Positions 18,958 to 28,470 of a DNA stretch of 60,009 bases are shown here, piece after piece; within the stretch, counting starts at the first letter, position 1; each line of letters opens with the position of its first letter. The DNA comes from Gammaproteobacteria bacterium (GTDB taxonomy: Bacteria > Pseudomonadota > Gammaproteobacteria > Enterobacterales > Alteromonadaceae). Under the pieces are notes generated by a model, which made no database searches, was not told the origin of the DNA, and saw only the letters and a list, made by a program, of their open reading frames with translations. The stretch covers positions 1 to 60,009 of the forward strand of contig JABXID010000153.1 of NCBI GenBank assembly GCA_013373245.1. Reading direction: 5' to 3'. The position numbers and the translations under genes are program-made.

Positions 18958-19662
18958 ATGAAGTTAATAAGTACGTTTAGGACATCAATGAAAATTGTAT
19001 TTTTCTTTTCAGTGATATGGATACTGTCGTTTGAAGTGTTCTTTAAAAATAGTCCTGAGTTATTTAAAAATGCCTCTGTAATTGCCGAGGTTACATTAAA
19101 GTTTTCTTATTCTTTGATTTCTGCGACTATTTTCTATTTTATAGCTGTTCACATGAATGACTTCTTTTCGCGAAAAAAAGTGAAACCAGTTATTTATGAG
19201 AATGTTAAACAATTGGTTGAGCTTAAGAATCACTTGTTAGACGAGATGTATTTTGTTGCAGTTACAAGAAACAATGGGCAAGTAAACTACCCCAAAAGCT
19301 ATAAAGGTTTTCTAGAGTCTTACTATCCATCAAGCGATGAAGTGCGTAATATTTTAGAAAATATTCCACCATATAGAACAAGATCTAATTCAAACAACTG
19401 GTTTTTAAGGCTTGATCTATTCTGTAAACAAATTATTCCTCACATTGAGACTATTTTCCTTTTTTCTAATCATTTTAAAGCCGAAGAACTCGCTATTATG
19501 GCGCGGATACGGTCATTAACTATTCATTCGAAATCGGCTTATTACCTGTCCGAAACAAGTAATGGAATTACTATTGATAACGAAAATTTAGCGTTTCTAT
19601 TTACTGAAATTGATGAAATGCTTAGCACATTTGAAGAACTCGAGAGGTTAAAGTGGGATTGA
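18958..19662 (+). CDS. Unknown two-helix membrane protein
   Basis: I do not recognise this family. From the ATG at 18958, preceded by AAGGA about ten bases upstream, it encodes 234 residues. Two hydrophobic segments (about residues 10-28 and 45-66) form an N-terminal hairpin; the remaining 160 or so residues are soluble, probably cytoplasmic, and mostly helical. No catalytic motif stands out. Base composition is more AT-rich than glgP. It sits between glgP and a GNAT gene in a short stretch that looks accessory: unrelated small genes, one of them broken. Its clear ribosome-binding site and continuous 705-bp frame argue that it is a real gene. Confidence 0.7.
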   Translation: MKLISTFRTSMKIVFFFSVIWILSFEVFFKNSPELFKNASVIAEVTLKFSYSLISATIFYFIAVHMNDFFSRKKVKPVIYENVKQLVELKNHLLDEMYFVAVTRNNGQVNYPKSYKGFLESYYPSSDEVRNILENIPPYRTRSNSNNWFLRLDLFCKQIIPHIETIFLFSNHFKAEELAIMARIRSLTIHSKSAYYLSETSNGITIDNENLAFLFTEIDEMLSTFEELERLKWD

Positions 19663-19794
19663 TAAAACAAAAAGAATTTAAAAGGGATAAGATGCAGTTA
19701 GACTTTTCTCCTTCGGCGCTTATTTTAGAAATATAATTTTTAACATTAATAAGGCCGTTCAAGCACATTCAAAACTTTCGTATCAAAGCACACT

Positions 19795-20247
19795 ATGATC
19801 AACAAACTAGATAATTCGCATACTGAAGTAGCTAATAGAATTTATAGCATCTTCCAAAGTTCCTATAAAATCGAAGCGCAACTTATAGGGACTTTAAACT
19901 TTCCTCCTCTTTTGAGAAGTGTCAAAGATATAGCAGGTTCAAAATCGTTATTTTATGGCTTTTTTGAAAATACTTGTCTTGCCGCAGTATTAGAAGTAGC
20001 GATATATGATGATCAGTTAGACATTAACAGCCTAACGGTCGCTCCCAATTCCTTTCGAAGAGGAATAGTAGATAAATTACTAAAATATGTGCTAAGTACA
20101 TTTGATTTTGATAAGGCATTTGTAGAAACAGCGCTAGTGAACGAACCTGCGATACGGCTATACAAAAAGCACGGCTTTATTGAAGTCAAACAATGGACAC
20201 CATCTCATGGTATTAAAAAAATTCTGTTTGAAATCAAAAAAGCTTAG
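19795..20247 (+). CDS. GNAT-family N-acetyltransferase
   Basis: Small (150 residues) acetyltransferase of the GNAT fold. The beta-4/alpha-3 region reads DQLDINSLTVAPNSFRRGIVDKLL, where the Q/R-x-x-G acetyl-CoA loop appears as RRGIV; the C-terminal ETALVNEPAIRLYKKHGFIEV is the classic beta-5/alpha-4 signature. The acceptor is unknown, and GNATs of this size modify small molecules, antibiotics or protein N-termini. It is a separate unit, 132 bp after the unknown membrane protein gene. AT-rich like its neighbours. Confidence 0.82.
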   Translation: MINKLDNSHTEVANRIYSIFQSSYKIEAQLIGTLNFPPLLRSVKDIAGSKSLFYGFFENTCLAAVLEVAIYDDQLDINSLTVAPNSFRRGIVDKLLKYVLSTFDFDKAFVETALVNEPAIRLYKKHGFIEVKQWTPSHGIKKILFEIKKA

Positions 20248-20318
20248 CTAAAACGATAGTTCGCTAAAAAATCAATGAATAACATTTTCAAAACATATAC
20301 CAAATAAAGATATAAATA

Positions 20319-20721
20319 ATGCTTAAAACAGCGGTATTGTTGTTAAGTCTTTTCTTAAGTCACTTGGCCATAAGCAGTGAATTAGTAGGAGCTTGGGAAC
20401 TCGTTTCTGGCGAGTACGTTAACAAAAAAAATGAATTAGTTGGTTATCAGTCGTTTGAACTTAAAGCATTAAAAGTGCTGTCAGTGGATCATTTTAGTTT
20501 TACTTCGGAAAAGAGTGGCGAATTTTGGGCGGGCGTCTGGCACAGGCACTTATCAAGTTGAAAATGGCGAGTATAAAGAGACTTTGCAGTTTAACTCATT
20601 TGGTCAACCGCATGGCACTGAATTTATATTTAAAACTAAGATAGACGGAGACTATTGGTATAACTCTCGATGGCATGATGGTAAACGCGTCGAGTATGAA
20701 GTTTGGCGTCGTGTCAAATAA
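20319..20721 (+). pseudogene. Broken secreted lipocalin-like protein gene, 4-bp duplication
   Basis: The first 80 codons encode a signal peptide (MLKTAVLLLSLFLSHLAISS) and the start of a small beta-rich domain (ELVGAWELVSGEYVN), then go out of frame. The rest of the domain (SGTGTYQVENGEYKE through RVEYEVWRRVK) continues in the +1 frame to 20721. The break lies in TGGGCGGGCGTCT: GGCG is present twice in tandem (20528-20531 and 20532-20535). Removing one copy restores F-W-A-S-G-T-G-T-Y and a 132-residue protein. The domain resembles small lipocalin-like proteins of unknown function. Either a recent inactivating slippage event or a sequencing error; programmed frameshifting is unlikely because there is no slippery heptamer. 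Confidence 0.75.
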
Positions 20722-20758
20722 TACAATTTATACAGCCGTGAGTTAATCGCTATGTTTA

Positions 20759-22315
20759 TCATGGGCTATCTACTTCTGGCTCTGGGCATTGTGCCAGCAA
20801 GTCTTTTCCTGCGTTGCCTTTGTCTATGTAGAGTTTTACATCAAACCCCCATAATCGATAAACGTGCCTGAGCATTTCATCAATATTTTTTGCCAATGGG
20901 ATATTAGCATGTGGGGTGTAGGTCAAAGATAAAGAACGGTCGCCATTAACATCCACTTTGGTGACCTGAATGTTTGGCTCTATTTGGCTTAAATTATATT
21001 GGGCAGCCAGCGACTGTCTGATTGCTTTATAACCTTGTTCGTTGTGAATGTCGGTCACTTCCAACATATTGTTTTTTTCATGATCTTGTAAATTGAATAA
21101 CTTAAATTTTCGGATCATTTTGGGCGATAAATACTGAGCGATAAAACTCTCATCTTTAAAGTTTTCCATTGCGTAATGCAGAGTGTCTAACCAGTTTTTG
21201 CCAACCAAGTCTGGAAACCATTCTTTGTCTTCATCGTCTGGGTTTTCACACATACGGCGAATGTCGGTAAACATAGCAAAACCGAGAGCGTAGGGGTTAA
21301 TACCAGAATAATATGGACTGTTATAGGATGGCTGCGCCACCACATTAGTGTGACTCTGCAGGAATTCTAAGATAAATCGTTCAGTTACTAAACCTTCGTC
21401 AAACAAGTGGTTAAGTATGGTGTAATGCCAAAAGCTCGCCCAACCTTCGTTCATCACTTGCGTTTGTTTTTGTGGATAAAAATATTGGGAAACCTTTCGT
21501 ACTATACGAACCAGTTCTCGTTGCCATGAAGTCAAAAGCGGTGCGTGTTTTTCAAAAAAATAGAGCAGGTTTTCTTGCGGTTCGGCTGGCACGTTTTGTT
21601 TTTTCTTTTGTTCTTCAACGTTCATTGAAGGTACAGTGCGCCATAAATCATTAACTTGGCTTTGCAGATATTCTTCCCGTTCTTTTTGGCGTTTTTGCTC
21701 TTCGAACATTGAGATCTTTTGTGGGCGTTTATAGCGGTCAACGCCCAGATTCATCAATGCGTGGCAAGAATCCAATATTTCTTCTACTTCTTCTACGCCA
21801 TATTTTTGTTCGCAGTGTTGAATGTAATTACGAGCAAACATCAAATAATCGATGATGGAGCTGGCATCAGTCCATGTCTTGAACAAGTAGTTATTTTTGA
21901 AAAAGGAATTGTGGCCGTAACAAGCATGCGCCATTACTAACGCTTGCATTGTCATGGTGTTTTCTTCCATCAAATAGGAAATGCATGGGTCAGAGTTGAT
22001 CACAATTTCGTAGGCCAAACCCATATAACCGCGTTTATAATTTTGCGAAGATTCAATGAATTTCTTACCAAACGACCAATGGTGATAGTTAATTGGCATA
22101 CCTACGCTAGAGTACGCATCTAACATTTGCTCAGAGGTAATGATTTCAATTTGATTTGGATATGTGTTTAAAGCGTAATGTTTAGCAACCCGAGCAATTT
22201 CTGTTTGGTAATCTTCTAATAATGAAAAAGTCCAGTCCGGACCGTCTGACAAGGGCGTATCAGTTAACCGTTTGGTTGGCTGATTATTTTCTACGTTGTG
22301 TAATCTATCCGTCAT
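20759..22315 (-). CDS. ycgB: SpoVR-family protein, YcgB type
   Basis: Soluble protein of 518 residues of the SpoVR family, named after a Bacillus sporulation gene but widespread in non-sporulating proteobacteria, where its biochemical role is unknown. Typical family stretches include DGPDWTFSLLEDY at the N-terminus, ACYGHNSFFKNNYLFK and NEGWASFWHYTILNHL in the middle (histidines and a glutamate reminiscent of a metal site) and GINPYALGF. It is the last gene of a three-gene unit after prkA and yeaH, spaced by only 10 bp. In enterics these genes belong to the stationary-phase, sigma-S controlled set, so a starvation role is likely. Confidence 0.93.
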   Translation of the reverse strand: MTDRLHNVENNQPTKRLTDTPLSDGPDWTFSLLEDYQTEIARVAKHYALNTYPNQIEIITSEQMLDAYSSVGMPINYHHWSFGKKFIESSQNYKRGYMGLAYEIVINSDPCISYLMEENTMTMQALVMAHACYGHNSFFKNNYLFKTWTDASSIIDYLMFARNYIQHCEQKYGVEEVEEILDSCHALMNLGVDRYKRPQKISMFEEQKRQKEREEYLQSQVNDLWRTVPSMNVEEQKKKQNVPAEPQENLLYFFEKHAPLLTSWQRELVRIVRKVSQYFYPQKQTQVMNEGWASFWHYTILNHLFDEGLVTERFILEFLQSHTNVVAQPSYNSPYYSGINPYALGFAMFTDIRRMCENPDDEDKEWFPDLVGKNWLDTLHYAMENFKDESFIAQYLSPKMIRKFKLFNLQDHEKNNMLEVTDIHNEQGYKAIRQSLAAQYNLSQIEPNIQVTKVDVNGDRSLSLTYTPHANIPLAKNIDEMLRHVYRLWGFDVKLYIDKGNAGKDLLAQCPEPEVDSP

Positions 22316-22325
22316 AGCTTTCTCC

Positions 22326-23606
22326 CTAACTGCTGGTTTGTTTTTGGAAGAATTCTCGGAACACAGGGTAAATATCTCCGGGATATTTGATATTTTTCAT
22401 CGCAAAGTTTTCAAACTTAACGTTTAAGTGTTCGTATTCATGCCAAAGCGTTTGATGGGAGCGTTGAGTGATTTCAATGTAAGCGAAATAACGCGAATAT
22501 TGTAAAATGCTCTGTTCTAATATGCGTTTACATTGAGGGCTATCATCAGCCCAATTATCGCCGTCTGAAGCTTGCGCCGCGTAAATATTCCATTGTCCAG
22601 GTGGATACCTTTCTTTGACAATTTCTTCCATCAAATTTAACGCGCTTGAGACAATAGTACCGCCGGTTTCTTGTGAATAAAAAAACTCTTGTTCATCGAC
22701 TTCTTTGGCTTGGGTATGATGTCGAATGTAAACCACTTCTATGTTGTCGTAACTGCGGGTTAAAAACTGATACAACAAAATGTAAAAGCGTTTGGCGATG
22801 TCTTTAGTGGCTTGATCCATGGAGCCAGAAACATCCATCAAACAGAACATAACGGCACGTGAACTTGGGATAGGGCGTTTATCAAAGTTACGATATTTTA
22901 AATCGAAGGTATCGATAAATGGTACTTTGGCAATGCGCTGTTTCAACTGCAATATTTGTTGTTCTAACTGCGCTATTAAACTTCTGTCTTGGCTTTTGTT
23001 AGTAGTAGTTGAATTCAACAGCTCTTGAAGTTCTGCTTCTAATTCTTTAAGTTTTTTCTTTTTACCAGCCGTTAATGCTATTCGGCGCGCTTGTGCTCCT
23101 TTTAGCGAACGCACCACATCTATGTTTGTTGGAATCCCTTCTGATTTAAAACCAGCACGATACGTTTCATATTCAGTGATCTGTTCGTTTTGAGTTTGCT
23201 GTAAGTTCGGCAACTCTAAATCGTCAAACAACAGGTTTAGGTATTCATCCATTGAAATGGTAAAACTAAAGTCATCTTCACCTTCACCACTGTTACTTGC
23301 TTCGCCGCTTCCTGAGCCTTGCCCTCCGCCTTCGGGTCGCTTGATTTTGTCGCCACGAGAGAACTGATCATTGCCGGGTAACACACGATCTCTATCACCG
23401 CCTTTACCCTGATGGAATATAGGCTCTTGAATATCCCGCTTTGGAATAGTGACACTTTCTCTTGACTCAGTGTCAGTTACGCTGCGCTGGCTTATCGAGT
23501 CGGCCACGGCTTTTTTAATTTGCGATTTATAACGGCGCAAAAAGCGCTGGCGATTCACCGCGCTTTTGTTTTTGCCATTTAAACGTCTATCGATAAAATG
23601 CGCCAT
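22326..23606 (-). CDS. yeaH: YeaH/DUF444 family protein with VWA-like C-terminus
   Basis: Protein of 426 residues of the DUF444/YeaH family. The N-terminal half is charged and low-complexity, with a Gly/Ser-rich segment of about residues 90-110 ([18 protein letters not shown]). The C-terminal half resembles a von Willebrand A domain: a MIDAS-like DVSGSMD near residue 260, preceded by AVMFCLM, and a later acidic loop in [14 protein letters not shown] proteins commonly pair with AAA+ ATPases, and here it lies 20 bp downstream of prkA, whose product has a P-loop ATPase core. The constant pairing of YeaG and YeaH across bacteria suggests they act together. Confidence 0.93.
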   Translation of the reverse strand: MAHFIDRRLNGKNKSAVNRQRFLRRYKSQIKKAVADSISQRSVTDTESRESVTIPKRDIQEPIFHQGKGGDRDRVLPGNDQFSRGDKIKRPEGGGQGSGSGEASNSGEGEDDFSFTISMDEYLNLLFDDLELPNLQQTQNEQITEYETYRAGFKSEGIPTNIDVVRSLKGAQARRIALTAGKKKKLKELEAELQELLNSTTTNKSQDRSLIAQLEQQILQLKQRIAKVPFIDTFDLKYRNFDKRPIPSSRAVMFCLMDVSGSMDQATKDIAKRFYILLYQFLTRSYDNIEVVYIRHHTQAKEVDEQEFFYSQETGGTIVSSALNLMEEIVKERYPPGQWNIYAAQASDGDNWADDSPQCKRILEQSILQYSRYFAYIEITQRSHQTLWHEYEHLNVKFENFAMKNIKYPGDIYPVFREFFQKQTSS

Positions 23607-23626
23607 AACTACTACCTACCAATCGC

Positions 23627-25549
23627 TTATTGAGATTTGCGTACTCTTAAATACCACTCAGATAACAGTCTCACTTGTTTTGGCGTGTAACCTTTGTCCA
23701 CCATGCGATTAACAAAGTCGTCGTGTTTTTTCTGATCGTCGGCATTAGCTTTGGCGTTAAACGAAATAACAGGTAGCAACTCTTCGGTGTTAGAGAACAT
23801 CTTTTTCTCAATTACCGTACGAAGTTTCTCATAACTACTCCACGCCGGATTCTTACCTTCGTTATTGGCTTTGGCACGCAATACAAAATTCACAATTTCA
23901 TTACGGAAATCTTTTGGGTTACTGATGCCAGCGGGTTTTTCGATTTTCTCTAGTTCGTCGTTTAGCGCGGAGCGGTCAAATAACTGGCCGGTTTCTGGGT
24001 CTCGATATTCTTGGTCTTGGATCCAAAAATCAGCGTAGGTGACATATCGATCAAAGATGTTCTGGCCATACTCAGAATAAGACTCTAAATAGGCGGTTTG
24101 AATTTCTTTACCGATAAACTCAACGTATTGCGAAGTCAGGTAACCTTTTAAAAATTCCAAATAGGCATCTTGTTGGTCGCTAGGGAATTGTTCCCGCTCT
24201 ATTTGTTGTTCCAATACATAAAACAAATGCACAGGGTTCGCTGCAACTTCTTGATGATCAAAGTTGAATACCCGAGATAAGATCTTGAAAGCAAATCTGG
24301 TCGAAAGCCCGCTCATGCCCTCGTTTACGCCGGCCATATCACGATATTCTTGATAGGATTTAGCTTTCGGATCTGTGTCTTTTAAGCTCTCACCATCATA
24401 GACTCGCATCTTGGAATAGATGCTTGAGTTATCAACAGACTTTAAGCGAGATAAAATACTAAACTGCGCTAATATTTCTAAAGTGCTTGGTGCACACGGC
24501 GCCTGAGAAAGCTCACTATTTTCCAACAGTTTTTTATAAATCTTAACTTCTTCAGAAACTCGCAAACAATAGGGCACTTTGACTATGTATACGCGGTCTA
24601 AAAACGCTTCGTTATTGCGGTTGTTTCTAAACGACTCCCATTCCGATTCGTTAGAATGCGCCAAAATTATGGCGTTAAAGGGGAGTGCAGATAAACCTTC
24701 GGTACCGTTGTAATTGCCTTCTTGCGTGGCAGTTAGTAATGGGTGAAGCACTTTGATTGGCGCTTTGAACATTTCGACAAATTCCATCAAACCTTGGTTA
24801 GCGCGGCATAATGCTCCGGAATAACTGTATGCGTCGGGGTCGTCTTGTGAAAAGTCTTCCAACATTCGGATATCAACTTTACCAACCAGTGATGAAATGT
24901 CTTGGTTGTTTTCATCACCCGGCTCAGTCTTGGCAATACCAAGTTGATGCAATACTGAAGGCATACGCTTGACCACTTTGAATTGGCTGATATCGCCGTT
25001 GAATTCTTTCAAACGTTTTGCAGCCCAAGGTGACATAATAGTGGATAAATACCGCTTGGAAATTCCATATTCCTTTTGCAGTATTTCACCGTCTTCGTTG
25101 GCATCAAATAATGCAAAAGGGTGATCGTTAACCGGAGAACCTTTCAAGCAATAGATAGGTTGCTTTTGCATTAAGAATTTAAGCTTTTCCGCTAATGACG
25201 ATTTACCACCGCCAACAGGACCTAACAAATACAAGATTTGTTTTTGCTCTTCTAAACCCTGAGCTGCGTGTTTTAGGTAGGAAACAATTTGCTCTATTGA
25301 GTCTTCCATACCATAAAAATCTTTAAAGGCGGGATATCGAGAAATAATTCGGTTGGAAAATATGCGGCTTAAAATAGGATCTTGAGAGGTATCCACCATT
25401 TCTGGTTCACCTATCGCCAACAATAAACGTTCGGCAGCGGATGCATACACCGACTTGTCTTCTTTACAAAGATTAAGAAATTCATCAATAGTGAACTCTT
25501 GCTCTTGTACCGCCTCGAAACGTTGCTGGTAATGCTCAAAAATACTCAT
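23627..25549 (-). CDS. yeaG: PrkA-type serine protein kinase, YeaG
   Basis: PrkA family protein of 640 residues: an N-terminal AAA+-like P-loop domain (Walker A LLGPVGGGKSSLAEKL near residues 108-123) and the C-terminal PrkA domain. Conserved PrkA segments include the long Asp/Glu-rich region after GALCRANQGLMEF and NAIILAHSNESEW. YeaG in E. coli is linked to the nitrogen-starvation and stationary-phase response; kinase activity of the family has been reported, but the ATPase fold also fits an AAA+ machine. First gene of the yeaG-yeaH-ycgB unit, with a strong ribosome-binding site (GGGGAGG) close to its ATG. Confidence 0.95.
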   Translation of the reverse strand: MSIFEHYQQRFEAVQEQEFTIDEFLNLCKEDKSVYASAAERLLLAIGEPEMVDTSQDPILSRIFSNRIISRYPAFKDFYGMEDSIEQIVSYLKHAAQGLEEQKQILYLLGPVGGGKSSLAEKLKFLMQKQPIYCLKGSPVNDHPFALFDANEDGEILQKEYGISKRYLSTIMSPWAAKRLKEFNGDISQFKVVKRMPSVLHQLGIAKTEPGDENNQDISSLVGKVDIRMLEDFSQDDPDAYSYSGALCRANQGLMEFVEMFKAPIKVLHPLLTATQEGNYNGTEGLSALPFNAIILAHSNESEWESFRNNRNNEAFLDRVYIVKVPYCLRVSEEVKIYKKLLENSELSQAPCAPSTLEILAQFSILSRLKSVDNSSIYSKMRVYDGESLKDTDPKAKSYQEYRDMAGVNEGMSGLSTRFAFKILSRVFNFDHQEVAANPVHLFYVLEQQIEREQFPSDQQDAYLEFLKGYLTSQYVEFIGKEIQTAYLESYSEYGQNIFDRYVTYADFWIQDQEYRDPETGQLFDRSALNDELEKIEKPAGISNPKDFRNEIVNFVLRAKANNEGKNPAWSSYEKLRTVIEKKMFSNTEELLPVISFNAKANADDQKKHDDFVNRMVDKGYTPKQVRLLSEWYLRVRKSQ

Positions 25550-25648
25550 GGTGCCTCCCCATCGTATAAACTCTAGAGCGCTAACTCTATGATTCGGCTT
25601 GTATTCTCTATTTTAGATCTTAGTCCAATAGTTCAGATTCGGATCAAT

Positions 25649-25660
25649 TTATCTAGATAA
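25649..25660. promoter_or_regulatory. 12-bp palindrome between yeaG and astE
   Basis: TTATCTAGATAA is a perfect palindrome in the divergent region about 100 bp upstream of yeaG, and a TTTTTATCTAAG half-copy follows at once. It could be an operator for either side. No matching regulator is known to me. Confidence 0.2.
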
Positions 25661-25882
25661 TTTTTATCTAAGCATGTTCTATTTTTAACCTGCATATTGG
25701 ATACCAAGTACCAACTCGGTATAAAAGAAACTTAGCTTTAAACGATGACAGAATTAGAACCTAAGGCGTCACAAAGGAATGATAGAAGGGCTTTGGTAGA
25801 TTTATACAGAGAGTGTAATCAAATTGGTAACATTACATTTTGTCTTTATAATAGCGTCCACATTTTTCAACGGTTGTACTCT

Positions 25883-26920
25883 ATGACATCTATTAATAAT
25901 AACGATTTTTTAACTTTAACCCGTGAAAATGAATGGTCTTTATCGCCTTTTGACGTTGAGCATGATAAATGTAAAATACAAGTCTGGGACACGGGCGTCA
26001 TGTATATTGAGCCAAATCAAGCCGATAACAGCAAATCATTTATCTTTTCATCAGCGGTGCATGGTAATGAAACGGCACCTATCGAAATTTGTGACGAACT
26101 CATCACCGATGTTTTAAATGGCAAGTTAACGCCTAAACATCCAGTGTTATTTATTTTTGGTAATCCTGCCTCGATTAATATTGAAAAGCGTTTTGTTGAA
26201 GAAAATATGAATCGTTTATTCAGCGGCGCACATAGTAAAGGCACCGATCCACAAGGTCGTGCTACAAACAAGGAACGTCAACGAGCTGAAAAGCTAGAGC
26301 AATATGTCACACGCTTTTTTGATTTGTATCCGCAGTCGCATAAAACACATTACGACTTGCACACGGCCATTCGTGACTCTGCGCATGAAAAGTTTGCGGT
26401 TTATCCATATCTTCACGGCAATCCTTGGCAAAAACAACAATTTGAAATTCTACGTGCGATGGGGGTAACTACCTTCCTTCTGATGCAAAAACCAGCAACT
26501 ACATTCAGTTATTACTCGTCAAACACTCACGGTGCAGAGGCGTTTACCGTTGAACTTGGCAAAGTTAGGCCGTTTGGTCAAAACGATCAGAGTAAATTCA
26601 AAGCAGCAAAGGAAACGTTACAAGCTTTGTTACTCGGTACTGAATTCGATGGTCAAAAGTTTGAATCGAGCAACTATCAATTATTGTCTGTGTATCGAGA
26701 GATAAATAAACATTACGAAGATTTTAAATTGCACTTTGCCGATGACTTAGCAAACTTTACCCAATTTAATAAGGGTGACGTAATCGCATCTGAAAACGGC
26801 GATGACATATTGGTAGAGCAAGATGGTGAGGCGATTGTCTTTCCAAACGCCAACGTTGAAATAGGGCAGCGGGCTCTATTGATGGTAACACCCACCGATA
26901 TTAACCATAACCTCGTTTGA
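25883..26920 (+). CDS. astE: Succinylglutamate desuccinylase
   Basis: Zinc hydrolase releasing glutamate and succinate from N-succinylglutamate, last step of the AST arginine-catabolism pathway. Zinc ligands are visible as HGNETAP (His and Glu) and the histidine in HYDLHTAIR; the family's C-terminal catalytic glutamate lies in AFTVELGKV. I chose the ATG at 25883, giving 345 residues, the usual family length and N-terminus; the frame extends 46 codons upstream to 25745 but that part has no family character. The other ast genes are not here, so the pathway is split or the enzyme acts elsewhere. A terminator follows. Confidence 0.87.
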   Translation: MTSINNNDFLTLTRENEWSLSPFDVEHDKCKIQVWDTGVMYIEPNQADNSKSFIFSSAVHGNETAPIEICDELITDVLNGKLTPKHPVLFIFGNPASINIEKRFVEENMNRLFSGAHSKGTDPQGRATNKERQRAEKLEQYVTRFFDLYPQSHKTHYDLHTAIRDSAHEKFAVYPYLHGNPWQKQQFEILRAMGVTTFLLMQKPATTFSYYSSNTHGAEAFTVELGKVRPFGQNDQSKFKAAKETLQALLLGTEFDGQKFESSNYQLLSVYREINKHYEDFKLHFADDLANFTQFNKGDVIASENGDDILVEQDGEAIVFPNANVEIGQRALLMVTPTDINHNLV

Positions 26921-26951
26921 TTGCGTAGCACTGAAACGCAATAAAAAACGT

Positions 26952-26980
26952 GAGGGCTCAATTTATTGGGCTCTTTTTTT
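26952..26980 (+). terminator. Terminator of astE
   Basis: GAGGGCTCAA (26952-26961) pairs with TTGGGCTCTT (26966-26975) through three G-U and seven Watson-Crick pairs around a TTTA loop, followed by a run of T. Confidence 0.75.
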
Positions 26981-27243
26981 CGCTGAACTATAATCAAATA
27001 CGTTATACAAGGTTAATCTGAAAACTTATCTTTGAGCCCAAAAGCGCAGAAAAGTGGAAATAAAAGTTAACACTTTTTACGTCTAAACTATTTACTCTAA
27101 ATCTGCACAAAATTGAATCCCCAACACGCCAGTTGTAAAGTCGAAAGCAAGTCAATAACAAGATAGACGCGTTATTAACTGTGTGAATACCCTACAAAAA
27201 CTAAAGCAGCATAAACCGCGTTGACTCAACAGGAAGCAGTTCG
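26981..27243. other. Leader/promoter region of the bkd operon
   Basis: No gene is visible. It contains a 7-bp inverted pair, AAAAGTG (27050-27056) and CACTTTT (27071-27077). An AGGAAG ribosome-binding site stands before bkdA1. I looked for the regulators usual for branched-chain catabolism (LiuR-like or Lrp/BkdR-like sites) and could not identify a clear box. Confidence 0.35.
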
Positions 27244-28470
27244 ATGAGTAAAACTCAAAGTGTCGATAATCCAAATAATATAAATACAAGCGATACGTTT
27301 ACACTCGATTTTGTGTCGGAAAATGCGTTGTCCATTCCGTCGTTTAAAATGTTAAACGCTGATGGTGAAATGTATCCAGAGGCTCAAAAATCGTCGTTAG
27401 ACAAAACTACAGCCCTCAAAATATACGAAACCATGCGATTCATTCGAATATTGGACGAGCGTATGTTGGCAGCTCAGCGTCAAGGGCGTATCAGCTTTTA
27501 CATGCAGTGCTTAGGTGAAGAAGCATCAATCACTGCAAGTACTGCCGCGCTTGACGATCAAGATATGATATTTGCTCAGTACCGTGAACAAGCCGCGTTG
27601 GCTTATCGAGGATTTCCGCTTGATTTATTTATGAGTCAAAATTTCTCTAATAAGGATGACTTAGGTAAAGGCCGTCAAATGCCGATCCATTATGGTTCAA
27701 ACAAACATAACTATATGACCATTTCGTCTCCACTGGGAACACAAATACCACAGGCCGCAGGTTATGCTTATGGTCAAAAGTTAGAAGCTTCGATTCAAAA
27801 TAAAGAAACTAACTGTACCATTTGTTACTTCGGTGAAGGCGCAGCGTCTGAAGGTGATTTTCACGCGGGCTTGAACATGGCCGCGGTGCATAACGCCCCG
27901 GTGATCTTTTTTGCCCGAAATAACGGTTATGCGATTTCAACGCCAGCAAGTGAACAATTTAAAGGTGACGGTATTGCCTGTAGAGCGGTTGGTTATGGCA
28001 TGAAAGCGATACGTGTAGACGGTGTAGATACCTTAGCGGTTTACGAAGCCGTAAAACTTGCTAGGGAACATGCGGTTAAACACAACGAACCGGTGTTAAT
28101 TGAGTCCATTGCTTATCGGTTGGCTGCTCACTCTAGCTCCGACGACCCGTCTGGCTATCGTTCAAAAGACGAAGAGGAAAACTTCAGAGCCAATTGCCCA
28201 GTCGCACGTTTCCGTGCTTACCTTGTAAAACAAGGGTGGCTTGACGAATCAGAAGATGAAGCAGCAAAAGAACAAATTCGTAAACAAGTTTTGGACGCGC
28301 TGAAAGCGGCTGAACATGTGGAAAAACCAGAGCTATCAGAACTAGTCACTGACGTTTACGATGATATTCCTAACCACCTACAGCAGCAGTACGAAGCGCT
28401 GAAACAACATATTCTAAAATATCCGGATGCCTATCCCGTGACCTCAAGCCGTATAGAGGAGCAACAATAA
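27244..28470 (+). CDS. bkdA1: Branched-chain 2-oxoacid dehydrogenase E1 alpha subunit
   Basis: Thiamine diphosphate-binding subunit of the E1 decarboxylase that oxidises keto acids from valine, leucine and isoleucine. The ThDP motif is seen as [16 protein letters not shown] ending in RNNGYAIS near residues 200-235. The regulatory loop follows in SSDDPSGYR. The 408-residue length and N-terminal leader segment (DGEMYPEA) match bacterial bkdA1 rather than pyruvate dehydrogenase. It leads a three-gene operon; its stop codon overlaps the E1 beta start by one base (TAATG), implying coupled translation. No E3 gene lies in the operon, so the complex probably shares a lipoamide dehydrogenase encoded elsewhere. 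Confidence 0.94.
   Translation: MSKTQSVDNPNNINTSDTFTLDFVSENALSIPSFKMLNADGEMYPEAQKSSLDKTTALKIYETMRFIRILDERMLAAQRQGRISFYMQCLGEEASITASTAALDDQDMIFAQYREQAALAYRGFPLDLFMSQNFSNKDDLGKGRQMPIHYGSNKHNYMTISSPLGTQIPQAAGYAYGQKLEASIQNKETNCTICYFGEGAASEGDFHAGLNMAAVHNAPVIFFARNNGYAISTPASEQFKGDGIACRAVGYGMKAIRVDGVDTLAVYEAVKLAREHAVKHNEPVLIESIAYRLAAHSSSDDPSGYRSKDEEENFRANCPVARFRAYLVKQGWLDESEDEAAKEQIRKQVLDALKAAEHVEKPELSELVTDVYDDIPNHLQQQYEALKQHILKYPDAYPVTSSRIEEQQ

Noticed and set aside
25745-25882. 46-codon upstream extension of astE
   Set aside because: The family normally begins at the ATG at 25883; the extension has no conserved sequence and no clear ribosome-binding site.
26981-27243. LiuR-type operator for the bkd operon
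   Set aside because: A TTTTTACGTC half-match is present but no second half; too weak to call.
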